This document shows, one piece after another, positions 12,154-21,997 of a stretch of DNA of 64,000 nucleotides. Each line of letters begins with the position of its first letter. Position 1 is the stretch's first letter. The stretch is from Undaria pinnatifida. Its lineage: Eukaryota > Sar > Phaeophyceae > Laminariales > Alariaceae. Location of the stretch: the NCBI GenBank assembly GCA_012845835.1, contig JABAKD010000021.1, positions 14,981,257-15,045,256 of the forward strand, read 5' to 3'. Made by a program: the position numbers and the translations under genes. The notes under the pieces were generated by a model. It did no database searches. It was not told the origin of the DNA and worked only from the letters and a program-made list of their open reading frames with translations.

Positions 12154-12708
12154 ATGTCCTCGATCTACCGTGCGTCGCCTTCCAAGCGGACCAAGGCTAG
12201 TGCGGGGGGAGGCTCCGCTCACAGTGCGGGTGGTGGAGGATCATCAGGCGTGTGGACGCTGGTGGGACAGGAACGGGAGTCTGCTTCTGCTACTGGCAAT
12301 ACTGACTGGCCGTGCCCTAGAAAGGGTTGTTACGGCTTCCTCGTCGCGCGTACGAGGAAAAACAGCAATTCTCAGTACGCGGTGTGCGACACGCGCAGAG
12401 GTGACGACCCGTCAACGTGCCAAGCGTTCTACAACCTAAATAAGAAGCACTGGGGGAGCGCCGACAACCCTCGTGTGTGCGACTGGTGTGACGCCGACAC
12501 CTGTGATTCACCATCGATCGGCGTCCTAAACGAAGGAGCTGAGAGCTCGACAAAACGTGAGTTTCATTTCTTCGTGTTGTTGAAATTTGTTGAAATTTGA
12601 TGTTTGCTGTCAGCTACTGATGTTGACATTTTTTTCCCGTTGTCAGTGTGTTCATCGCCGTGCGACATGAGTAAGACACTAGATGTCAACACCCTGTGTT
12701 TTCCGTAG
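12154..12708 (+). CDS. Cys-rich putative zinc-binding protein, left palindrome arm
   Basis: Two exons give a complete frame: 12154-12556 (donor AAAAC|GTGAGT) and 12647-12708 (acceptor TTGTCAG|TGTG). They join in phase 1 to 154 codons and a TAG stop. The start MSSIYRASPSKRTK is the most conservative choice; in-frame ATGs also lie at 12073 and 12118. After a Gly/Ser-rich N-terminus comes a Cys cluster: CPRKGC, then C-x10-C, then CDWCDADTC. The first four cysteines are spaced like a C4 zinc ribbon of the topoisomerase/GRF kind. That is resemblance only, and I do not recognise the family. It may be a transposon accessory gene, because it sits in a palindromic repeat unit. An almost identical copy lies on the other arm. 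Confidence 0.6.
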
Positions 12709-13441
12709 TGCTGCGTTGAGTGTTGACTGAGGGTGCTGCAGGTTGTGCTCAATATGTGGTTTTGGGGGTTGGTGAACTCAAGCGAATCCTGTTTCCAATA
12801 ATGATGCACATTAGACTAATATTTACATCGTTTTACCTTGCGTGCCATGTCTGCAACGTTTGCTGTAACATGTGTGTGCTACACCAGCGTGGTCGAACTA
12901 CCACACCGTCTGGAAGCTGTGCTTGGGGGCGCGGAGCCTCAACAAACTGAAGTTCGCTTGGGTGGTACCGGAGGGGAGTCCCGTCATCGGGGTAAGCATG
13001 TTATACTAGTCGTTTACGCAGTTACGCTGTGTGCTGTGATTTCTTTTTCATGCGTACAAAAGAACACACTTTTATAAAAAGTGTGTTCTTTTGTACGCAT
13101 GAAAAAGAAATCACAGCACACAGCGTAACTGCGTAAACGACTAGTATAACATGCTTACCCCGATGACGGGACTCCCCTCCGGTACCACCCAAGCGAACTT
13201 CAGTTTGTTGAGGCTCCGCGCCCCCAAGCACAGCTTCCAGACGGTGTGGTAGTTCGACCACGCTGGTGTAGCACACACATGTTACAGCAAACGTTGCAGA
13301 CATGGCACACAAGGTAAAACGATGTAAATATTAGTCTAATGTGCATCATTATTGGAAACAGGATTCGCTTGAGTTCACCAACCCCCAAAACCACATATTG
13401 AGCACAACCTGCAGCACCCTCAGTCAACACTCAACGCAGCA

Positions 13442-13996
13442 CTACGGAAAACACAGGGTGTTGACATCTAGTGTCTTACTCATGTCGCACGGCGATGAAC
13501 ACACTGACAACGGGAAAAAAATGTCAACATCAGTAGCTGACAGCAAACATCAAATTTCAACAAATTTCAACAACACGAAGAAATGAAACTCACGTTTTGT
13601 CGAGCTCTCAGCTCCTTCGTTTAGGACGCCGATCGATGGTGAATCACAGGTGTCGGCGTCACACCAGTCGCACACACGAGGATTGTCGGCGCTCCCCCAG
13701 TGCTTCTTATTTAGGTTGTAGAACGCTTGGCACGTTGACGGGTCGTCACCTCTACGCGTGTCGCACACCGCGTACTGAGAATTGCTGTTTTTCCTCGTAC
13801 GCGCGACGAGGAAGCCGTAACAACCCTTTCTAGGGCACGGCCAGTCAGTATTGCCAGTAGCAGAAGCAGACTCCCGTTCCTGTCCCACCAGCGTCCACAC
13901 GCCTGATGATCCTCCACCACCCGCACTGTGAGCGGAGCCTCCCCCCGCACTAGCCTTGGTCCGCTTGGAAGGCGACGCACGGTAGATCGAGGACAT
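13442..13996 (-). CDS. Cys-rich putative zinc-binding protein, right palindrome arm
   Basis: Mirror copy of the left-arm gene. Exon 1 is 13996-13594 and exon 2 is 13503-13442, with the same splice sites, Cys cluster (CPRKGC, CDWCDADTC) and stop. The frame remains open, so both copies could be expressed and transcribed toward each other. One substitution at 13754 changes a small residue near CDTRRGDD in an overlapping frame but does not break this one. Confidence 0.6.
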
Positions 13997-14502
13997 AGCT
14001 GCCGGTTCTGTCGTCGTTGTGATGGCGCGCATGTATCTCAATTTGCGCCGATCCGGCAGCTTGCGCGGATCCGGCAAATATCAACTTCAATCCGATCCGG
14101 CAAATTTCAAGTTAAAAAAATTCCCTCCTATTGCAGCCGTCAACGGCAATTCCCTCAAAAGAAAGCTAAGATGTATATCCCTCAAAAATAAAATTTTAAG
14201 TTCTACTTATCTTCAGCAACTCATTTTTCGAAAGGCTGACTTCAGCAACTTTTTTTTTTTTCAGCAACTCATTTTTCGAAGGGTTGAGAAGGGCCGAGAA
14301 AGGGAAGGCAAGGGTTTCTTTTCGGCAAATACGGGCTGAGAAGGGCCGAGAAAACGCAGGGAAGGCAAGGAACTTCGGGACGGTTCTTTTCCCCAGCAAC
14401 TAATTTTCTTTTCGGCAATTACGGGCTGAGAAGGGCTGAGAGGGGGGAGGATATGCCGAGCGAGACGTCCGAAGGGGGCGAGGTCTAGGTATATAGTTCT
14501 AT

Positions 14503-15280
14503 GTATGATGCACGGCTGTGAGCGCACTGACGAATGCCGCTGCTGCCCACTGATCTTGAAAACCAAGCACCAATGTCAGTGGCTTACTTGCAGTCTACGT
14601 GGTACAGCAGTACGCGTACGTGATACGGGCACCACTGCAGTATGATATCGGTACGAGTGTGATACAATTCTACTTCTACACTGCTGCCAGGGTATGTAAG
14701 CAGGTCGCCCCGGTGGCGTATCAGGTTATCCTCGAGCCTGGTATATAGGTCAGTTTCGTGAGTTCGAGCCCCGCCGAGTGCATACTTGTATAAATTCGTT
14801 GGGACTTTTTCTTGTGCACAAATTGACTTGCGGAAAGCGCGAGAGCGTGAGTTAGCAACACTCGATGAAAAATCGACGAGCAGTGGGATTGCTGAACCCT
14901 ATGCGCGATAAAAATTGAAGGCAAGAACCGGGGGGGAGAAGGGACGACACCTGCGACCATGGCTTGTCCAGAAGCTGGAAAGTAGAAGTGTGCGAAAAAA
15001 AAAAAAAAAAAATGTATGCACTGATTACCAGCTGGTATGCGCGTGCATATGCATATGTACCATTTTGATTTTTTTGCCTAGTCCGTCCCTTTTTCTCCGC
15101 CGGCGCAGAGTTTTTTGGTGTGCTTTCTTCTGCAATGCGATCAGACTACCCGTCGGTATATTATCAGCCGTGTGCCGGGCTCGTGGGACGTCCGTGGCGC
15201 GAGCTATGGCCGCGGAAAGCCGCCGAGACTGGCTCTATTTCGCGGGGTATGAGACACTTCTGTCCCCGGGCAACCACACA
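14503..15280. other. Gene-free stretch with a weak tRNA-like segment
   Basis: No gene is supported. Around 14715-14785 a sequence with a poor A-box-like stretch is followed by 'GAGTTCGAGCCCC', which fits a pol III B box, but no cloverleaf folds well. It could be the head of a tRNA-derived SINE. At 14935-14980 a short segment resembles 30405-30450. Confidence 0.3.
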
Positions 15281-16034
15281 CTAGACGTATTTAAGCCTCG
15301 AGGTTAGGTCTTAAGTACTTCCAACTGGAAGAGCTAGGCCATTCGATATTTCGACCTTAAACGCATAAAAAAAACACCATATGTCTAAAACTCGAAATAG
15401 TGGTCTCTTTCAGAACGCATAAAAAGAAAAGCCGAGGAAAGATCAAACTACTTGAAAATAGACTATGATATTTCTGCACTACTCCAGACGCAGATGGCAA
15501 GACGAGGATTTATGTCATGAGTCAGCACATGAGTGGGTGGAAACTTCGAGAAAGACCCTCCCCTGCCCATGTTGTGCGAGCTTGAACAAACGGCCAAAAC
15601 AAATAACTGGTGCCTGGCAAAAACATTGAGTGCTTCGTACTCCATACTCGCTTCATATGTAGGATACCTCGCAGGCGTCTGCCGCCTTCGGTGTCCCTCA
15701 GTGTGGCAGTCAGTACAGCAGCACAGCAGGACTGGCCCTCAACCCGGTTCAATTTCCACCCTCGAAATGTAGGCATCCGTCTGATGTTTCCTCGAGCTTT
15801 TGTCGTCTGAAATGCTGTTGTTTGCTGGAAAATACTCGGAAAATTGCTTCAAATATGCACTTGGGCCAAAATGTGCCCAAGTGCATATTTTGGGAAAATC
15901 CACATCTCACCGTGGTCTGCCGTGGTCGTTAGGTCGATAAAATAGACCTATTTTGTAGACATTTAAAACACGATAGGGCTTAATTTGGTTTAGAGCCTAA
16001 AATATAGGCACATCGTCAGGCTTAAATACGTCTA
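15281..16034. mobile_element. Inverted-repeat element with perfect 17-bp ends
   Basis: 'TAGACGTATTTAAGCCT' at 15281-15297 is exactly complementary to the segment ending at about 16034. The interior holds no convincing ORF. It contains a perfect hairpin at 15851-15890 with 16-bp arms (AAATATGCACTTGGGC) and an 8-nt loop. A target duplication is not clear, so the class is undetermined. Confidence 0.45.
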
Positions 16035-16235
16035 CTACACACACGGTGGAACTTTAGTCCTCGCACGTACATCGGGGTGGCATCAAAATGTATTTGCGAG
16101 AGAATTTTCCCGCACTGCTAGACGCGGGCGCGGTGTATATGTACCCGCTGCAACGACGTGAACTATGTCATTACTGTGAGTTCTCCCTCACAATTGACAC
16201 GGTGGTTACCATACAGCAGTAGCGAAACCTGTATA

Positions 16236-17170
16236 CAGTAGGGCTCCCGGTTTAGCGGTTCCCTGTTTAGCGGTTGGACCCGATTTAGCGGTTCAAAATT
16301 CTGCTGACACCGCGGTACCGCGCTTTAGCGGTTGTACAACCGCTAAATCGGATTATTACCGGTTTAGCGGTTGCTTGGGGTCATTTCGGCTGGAATAGCG
16401 GTTGTGTACATACCCCGGGGAACGACGGGTCACTTTCTGCTGCAAACCTCGCCGGCACTCACACACACTTTCACAGCAGTATACAAACGGCCTACCCACT
16501 GCGGTTCGCAGCTACCCGTTCAAGGCGAAGATGTCCTTTCTCGCAGCGCATGCCTCTAGGCCAGCAAGGCAGACTGATATCCGCGCCATGTTTTCTAAGA
16601 CGTAGTTGAGTGTACAGCAGTACTCTCCGAGGTTCCTGTAGAGTACGAAGTGTGAAGTACGAGTACACCACACTTTTTTTGTTTTGTGTTTCCTTAGAGT
16701 GTTTCAAGTCCAAACTCCGGGGCACACGCTGCGGTTTGTAGCAAGACGAGCAGGAGCGTACAGCAGTAGAAGGGGGGTTCCAGCAGGTGTTATGTGCACG
16801 TACAGTAGTATGTTACCCGGATGCGGGTACACACAGGTGGTGGTTCTCTTCGCGATGCTTGATACGTTTCACCTAAGTTTTAATGTCTATCCCGCACTAC
16901 CGCTGCTGTATTCGTACTACTGGTCCCGCGGCAATCATGCTGTACTGCTATATTCAGCAGCCACATATGACGCTATCTAGTTTTGATCGCAATGGCAACG
17001 CTACTTTCATTCCCAGTATATGGGCTTTTACCCGGTTTAGCGGTTGTAAACCGCTAAATTGGGACCCAGAATAGCGGTTATTAACCGCTAAACCGGTTTA
17101 CCGGGCGGTCCCGGTTTAGCGGTTATTTCGCCCTTTGGCACTAGGGACCGCTAAACCGGGACCCCTACTG
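16236..17170. mobile_element. 935-bp pogo/Tc1-like non-autonomous element
   Basis: The ends are inverted: 'CAGTAGGG' then 'CTCCCGGTTTAGCGGTT' on the left, and 'ACCGCTAAACCGGGACC' then 'CCTACTG' on the right. They are flanked by TA on both sides (16234-16235, 17171-17172). Internal copies of 'GGTTTAGCGGTT' in both orientations form subterminal repeats. The second copy of the host segment, at 17818-17840, has the uninterrupted sequence 'CCTGTATAATAAAGAG', an empty site. TA duplication and CAGT ends fit the Tc1/mariner-pogo group. No transposase is encoded. Confidence 0.8.
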
Positions 17171-17213
17171 TAAAGAGATATAAAGTAGCAACACAACCCA
17201 AGCAAAAGTAACG

Positions 17214-17657
17214 ATGTGCACACAACAGACCATATCGGCAACAAACATCGGTATAAGCACGCGGGGAAAAATACTGGACACAGAGAACAAACAACAAATT
17301 GACACCAATGATTCCTCTAACAGCAGCGACAGCAGTACAAACCCATCAGACAGCGAAAATGATCAAGACAACAACAGCGGCAACAATAACAATTCTGGTC
17401 AATGGTCCATTATTCCCGAGATTGGTGATGGTGCATGTTTATTAAGATGTATCTCGCGTCGTGTGCACAACAACCCAGCTTTACATCACATCGTCCGTGC
17501 ACATATTATTATTGCCCACATCACAACCAATTTGTACACCGTTATCCCAGGATCAGGTTTCAACACTTTCCACGACAGCATCTTAGCTGGAGCAAATCAA
17601 GGTCATCATGTAGATAATAAAGAATCGTTTGTCGGTGTAGACAATATATTTTTCTGA
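17214..17657 (+). pseudogene. Truncated OTU-domain gene, upstream tandem copy
   Basis: The first 130 or so codons match the downstream OTU gene almost exactly, including the Asn/Ser/Asp-rich N-terminus and the GDGACLLRC catalytic-Cys motif. Similarity ends abruptly near 17601, after ILAGANQ. An unrelated tail (GHHVDNKESF...) then runs to a stop. The C-terminal half with the presumed catalytic His is missing, so the product should be inactive as a protease. It arose by partial tandem duplication of about 16170-17601 against 17761-18260. The pogo-like element sits in its upstream region. Confidence 0.8.
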
Positions 17658-17872
17658 ACGGAACAAACAACGCCAACGTGCCCGAAAAAGTTCCGTTTGT
17701 CTTGCAAAGTTCCGTCAGCAGCACCACCAGCAAGCAGCACGTAGTCCATAGACTGTAAGTTTACTGTGAGTTCTCCCTCACAATTGACACGGTGGTTACC
17801 ATACAGCAGTAGTAGCGAAACCTGTATAATAAAGAGATATAAAGTAGCAACACAACTCAAGCAAAAGTAACG

Positions 17873-18523
17873 ATGTGCACACAACAGACCATATCGGCAA
17901 CAAACATCGGTATAAGCGCGCGGGGAAAAATACTGGACACAGAAAACACACAACAAATTGACACCACCAATGATTCCTCTAACAGCAGCGACAGCAGTAC
18001 AAACCCATCAGACAGCGAAAATGATCAAGACAACAACAGCGGCAACAATAACAATTCTGGTCAATGGTCCATTATTCCCGAGATTGGTGATGGTGCATGT
18101 TTATTAAGATGTATCTCGCGTCGTGTGCACAACAACCCAGCTTTACATCAAATCGTCCGTGCACATATTATTGCCCACATCACAACCAATTTGTACACCG
18201 TTATCCCAGGATCAGGTTTCAACACTTTCCACGACAGCATCTTAGCTGGAGCAAATCAAGAACTTGTGGAAGTCGCTGGATCTCAACCTACTACATATTC
18301 GAGTGTTGAAGAGTATCTCCACTTCATGTCACAGCCTTACGCATATGCTACAAACGTAGAATTAGTTGCTGCCACGCAGTTATACGGAGTGGACTTTCGA
18401 ATAACTTATCACACCGAGCCTCAGCAATATCCCAACCCTCCCCCTCCAAAAGTCTGTGATATCTTATTATATTATCCACATTCTTTCCACTACGCATCCC
18501 TCCGATATACACCTTCTGCATAA
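17873..18523 (+). CDS. OTU-domain cysteine protease-like protein
   Basis: A single 216-codon frame. Residues 1-63 are a low-complexity Asn/Ser/Asp-rich linker. Residues about 64-214 form an OTU domain: WSIIPEIGDGACLLRC with the presumed nucleophile Cys, FHDSILAG in the middle, and HSFHYASLRYT with the presumed His near the end. OTU proteins are typically deubiquitinating cysteine proteases; activity here is inferred. It is clearly homologous to the C-terminal domain of the Helitron protein at 4-9 kb, sharing EIGDGACLLRCIS, SFHD/TFHD, PHAYA/PYAYA and HYVSLRY/HYASLRY. It may therefore be a Helitron-derived free gene. 'TATAAAG' lies upstream near 17839, a possible TATA-like element. Confidence 0.8.
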   Translation: MCTQQTISATNIGISARGKILDTENTQQIDTTNDSSNSSDSSTNPSDSENDQDNNSGNNNNSGQWSIIPEIGDGACLLRCISRRVHNNPALHQIVRAHIIAHITTNLYTVIPGSGFNTFHDSILAGANQELVEVAGSQPTTYSSVEEYLHFMSQPYAYATNVELVAATQLYGVDFRITYHTEPQQYPNPPPPKVCDILLYYPHSFHYASLRYTPSA

Positions 18524-18718
18524 ATACTTCATCATCATCAGTTGTAGTCATTCGACTTGCGTCGCCCCCGGGAGGCACGTGTCCACCTCCCGAAGGGGAA
18601 CCTTGTACAAAGTACCATACGACATACTTGCGTACTCTGCGATAAACATGAGTTCCCGTCAACGATCTTGAAAATACAGGGAATATATAAGACGTAATTT
18701 AATCCATGGTAGACATGT

Positions 18719-18791
18719 GCCTCTATAGCTCAGCTGGGAGAGCGTGGCACTGAAGTTGCCAAGGTCACTGGTTCGATCCCGGTTGGAGGCA
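18719..18791 (+). tRNA. tRNA-Phe (GAA)
   Basis: The sequence folds into a complete 73-nt cloverleaf with no intron. The acceptor stem is GCCTCTA/TGGAGGC, with one G-T pair. The D stem is GCTC/GAGC. The anticodon stem is TGGCA/TGCCA with loop CTGAAGT, anticodon GAA. The variable loop is AGGTC, the T stem ACTGG/CCGGT with loop TTCGATC, and the discriminator is A. Internal A box (TAGCTCAGCTGGG) and B box (GGTTCGATCCC) are intact. No CCA is encoded, as expected for a nuclear gene. Confidence 0.95.
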
Positions 18792-18797
18792 CACATA

Positions 18798-18804
18798 TTT
18801 TTTT
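18798..18804 (+). terminator. RNA polymerase III T-tract terminator
   Basis: A run of seven T residues starts 7 nt after the tRNA-Phe gene, followed by more T-rich sequence. This is a typical pol III stop signal. Confidence 0.8.
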
Positions 18805-20590
18805 CTCTTTTTGTGTTTTTTTTTGACAATGGCATTTTCCTATTTTTTATGACAAAACTTTTACAAATACATCGTATAATACCAGGTACATACCCCCCTG
18901 GTATATAGTACTCTGTTGTATTAATAGTACAAGAAGCAGAAGTATACTGAAAGTACCTCTATGCTGGTTGAGAGCATCAATGCATTTAGTCTAGAGAGTA
19001 AGTGCCGCGTCCTTGTATCGGGATACTTTGGCATACTGGTATGTATCATACCAGGTATTGTACCCCGTATGTGATATGTCCCCAGGTACTGCTGTTATTC
19101 CGATACTACTTCTACCTGCGTGGGTTTACCGGCTGGTAATGACTTGTTTGTGTGCACATGGAGCCAGTCTACGAGCCCATATTCCAGAGGCAGTGCCGGC
19201 TCACAACTAAAATAAAAAATAAAGATAATAGCGAAAAAAAAAAAGTTGCGCTCCGTCGAAAGCGACGGTTTACGCGCGGCAAAGCTCGTACGAGCAAGAT
19301 TGGTACCAGTATAGCCAGCTGGTACAAGAGAAGCCTTTCAGGACCGATTCTGCAACAGACAGTACCACTGCAGCAGTAACTAGACTTGTTGGCATATTTT
19401 GCCATTATTAATGTAATAGGGACTCGTAGCACTATCTGTTTTTACAGCAGTAGACTATACTGGTAGCGGTATTTCAGCCATGGATTACTTCTTATTTTGT
19501 CACCATTTGTATTTTCCGGCTCAACTCGCAGGAACGCTGAAACGTCTCAAATGATCTCCTGGACAGGCCGTTGTAACAGAGTTGCCTTCCCTCCCCCCCC
19601 CCCCCCGCCCCCGGCAACTGCCTTCATTTTTATAACAGTCGTGGCGTTCTTATCTTTTTATCATCGCTCTTGTTTTCGAGCTCAAATTCGCAGGAGGAAC
19701 GTTCACACACGTCAACGAGCATTGGGTTCAACATTTGCACTGATCATGGACGTTCTTCGTTTTTTTGCCGACTCTCGCTTTTTTCGCGCCTTTGGCGTAC
19801 TGTCCAGTCGCCATTACCACATCCATCCTTGAATTATTGTCTTGGGAGAATAATTTATAACAACAAATCTAAGCACGTCAGCTCTGCTGAGTTCGATGAT
19901 TTTAGGATCGATGCTCGTGTTTGCAGGCTGCGTGACACACCGGCCGCTCGTTTGGACAGGCGTATTATCCTTTGAATACATCCTTAATGAGGACACACAG
20001 CCCGTAATACGCGCGATCGGAGTATCACACACAACTTGCAAAGATGAGGTTCGACAAAATATTCGATCTCACAGCTGGATGGAGTGTATTTCATTTTTTT
20101 TAATAAACACCTGGTACCTGGTATTATTAATAGTTCCTATGGAGTTGGTCAGGGTGAACATCGACAACAAAAAGTTTTCAACAATAATAGTGGTATGAAG
20201 CTATTAATACTATACGTACCCATTTTATTTTATGTAGACTATACTTGTATATACATTTTTTAATGTAATACCAGAAGTATGATTTTTAAATGAGCTTTAA
20301 AATCAGTGTTAAGGTAATGCCCTGGAAGCCTAACAAAACCCAAAATCTAAGACGGAAATTATGCTTAACGGGGATCTCACATGCCTTTGAAGGCATGTGC
20401 GTATACGGAAAAAGGGAATGATGTTTTTGCTTCGAGGAATTGCACACGGCCAGTTATAATCCGTGGTGTGTGTGGGACTAGAACAAGAGCTTATCTAGTA
20501 CGAGTGGCCAACATGGAACCTGCACAGTAGATGGACCTGCAAAGGGTGGCCTGTGTCCTGTGTCCGAAACAGACCCTAGTCCTATAACAC
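18805..20590. other. Gene-free stretch with dispersed-repeat fragment
   Basis: No gene is supported. A C-run lies near 19592-19607. At about 19975-20110 there is a diverged copy of the fold-back repeat found at 43788-43996 and 47007-47385 (ATACGCGCGATCGGAGTAT, then TCGATCTCACAGCTGGA). The rest is unassigned. Confidence 0.45.
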
Positions 20591-20591
20591 A

Positions 20592-20676
20592 TGGCGTCGT
20601 CGGCAGGACACGAACCTGCGCGTAAAATCACAATGGGTTTCGAGTCTATTATAACATTAGTGCACCAAACTAGAAA
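20592..20676 (-). pseudogene. tRNA-Ser(CGA)-like pseudogene or SINE head ending in CCA
   Basis: On the minus strand, an anticodon-loop-like CTCGAAA is followed by CCCATT, a variable arm and a perfect T arm (GCAGG TTCGTGT CCTGC). Then come CGACGAC, G and CCA. This matches the 3' half of a nuclear tRNA-Ser. The 5' half is decayed, and two stem positions are A-C mismatches. An encoded CCA next to the discriminator base suggests a reverse-transcribed mature tRNA or a tRNA-derived SINE rather than a working gene. Confidence 0.5.
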
Positions 20677-20939
20677 TGAAAATACAAGTCGGATGTTTTA
20701 ACTCTCTTGGCAGGGACGGGTTGGGATCAGGGATAGGGTCTAAAGAGGCGTTTTGGGCAGTTTTTTTTATTTATTTATCATAAGGGCCCGAATTGACGAG
20801 GAACTTGCCAAATCGATTCTTTTTTTTTTGTAGAATTGAATTTAGTTTGCATCTGATTGGTCAAAAACTGAATCACCAAGCAGGCATTCTCAGAATTATT
20901 AAGAAAATCAAATTCAACAAAGAAGTAAAAAAATTCTTT

Positions 20940-21460
20940 CTCGGTCGAATTTAGTCGAAAATCGAAATTCGATTTGGGGAGTTTGTCCACCTAGGCATGG
21001 CATGTTCTACGTAACCGAAGCCGGCCACGCGAATTGGTGCCTTGTCGTCGGCTGATTGAGAGGCGAGAAGCCACCATTGCGAGAGGTAGGACCACCGGAG
21101 CAGCAGCAGCGCGGCCTCCGCAGGCCCTTGGCACAGCCTAGACCGCCTGCGACGCTTCGAAAACAATCGAGACCGCCGCAAACCCAGTTTTTCTTCGCCC
21201 TGCACCTCGAAAGCTACAGGACCAAGTACCATATCACGACTTCGCTCAGAAGTTCAACCGCTATATCCCCGTCGCTGCTGCCCGTGTGGCGCGGCGGGGC
21301 GGCACCAGCCCATCCAAGAGACGCCTGGAGCCATAGCCTCCTAGCCGCGGCGCTCCGGGGAGGACGCAAGCCATCGATCGCCGCGGTCGTTGCCCACGGG
21401 CGTTCGTTGGCTCTTTTGCATTTTTTTAGATCTAGAACGCACTACGCCGTTTCTTGATAA
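20940..21460 (+). other. GC-rich segment with possible decayed coding sequence
   Basis: This GC-rich island has a frame across about 21125-21330 reading ANPVFLRPAPRKLQDQVPY then HDFAQKFNRYIPVAAARVAR. The frame looks protein-like but has stops on both sides and no start or splice sites. I do not recognise it; a decayed transposon or gene fragment is possible. Confidence 0.25.
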
Positions 21461-21770
21461 GAACCAAACTTGAATTTTTCGTGTATTTTTCATGAAATTA
21501 AAAAAAAAAAGTCGAATTACTATTTTCCGTGCTCTTCGTTAGTCTGGGCCCTAATGCTAGATCCACACGTCGACCACCCTAAATTCCCCGATTTCGTTTT
21601 TTTTAAAGGTGTACTTCGAAGTATAATAGCATCAGCCATCGAGGCATAGTCAACTGAGTGAGCTTTTTTTCGGATCGCGTCCGCAATGAAAACGCCATCA
21701 CATCTTCATACTTTAGTGGGTACTGTAGGGTTACTTGGTAGTGAGTACTTATGTGAGAACAACAACATCA

Positions 21771-21771
21771 T

Positions 21772-21810
<39 letters not shown>

Positions 21811-21812
21811 AA
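21771..21812. repeat. (AAC)n microsatellite
   Basis: About eleven AAC units follow 'TGTGAGAACAACAACATC'. The same TGTGAGAACAA lead-in precedes the CAA-rich part of the inverted repeat copy at 45954-46049, so this may be a remnant of that family. Confidence 0.7.
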
Positions 21813-21997
21813 AACTTCATCCTATATCATAAATAATCTAATCGTGTGGTAATGGTGCCTCGTATGGTGAGTTGTGAGGTGTTGTAGACGTATATATTGG
21901 TAAACTCTTCTCCCTCCCGCGATCACCCACCTCTGCCGCCGCTGATATCAGAAAAGTCTCGGGAAATTCGCTGGGTTAACCGACGGCCGTCTTGTAG

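Larger units (their letters stand above)
11648..14502. repeat. 2.85-kb near-perfect palindrome (inverted repeat)
   Basis: Position x on the left arm matches 26150-x on the right arm with only a few substitutions; I noted differences near 12396/13754 and 12840/13310. The centre is at about 13075, inside 'CACACTTTTATAAAAAGTGTG'. Both outer ends read TAGAACTATATACC inward, and the flanks differ beyond that. I found no clear target duplication. Each arm carries the same two-exon gene, so the copies are convergent. The few arm differences argue against a pure fold-back assembly artefact but do not exclude one. Confidence 0.9.

Noticed and set aside
14710-14785. A functional tRNA gene
   Set aside because: The B box is acceptable, but the acceptor and D stems do not pair.
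20592-20610. Primer-binding site of an LTR retrotransposon
   Set aside because: Complementarity to tRNA-Ser extends about 60 nt, well beyond a usual binding site, and no LTR pair is visible.
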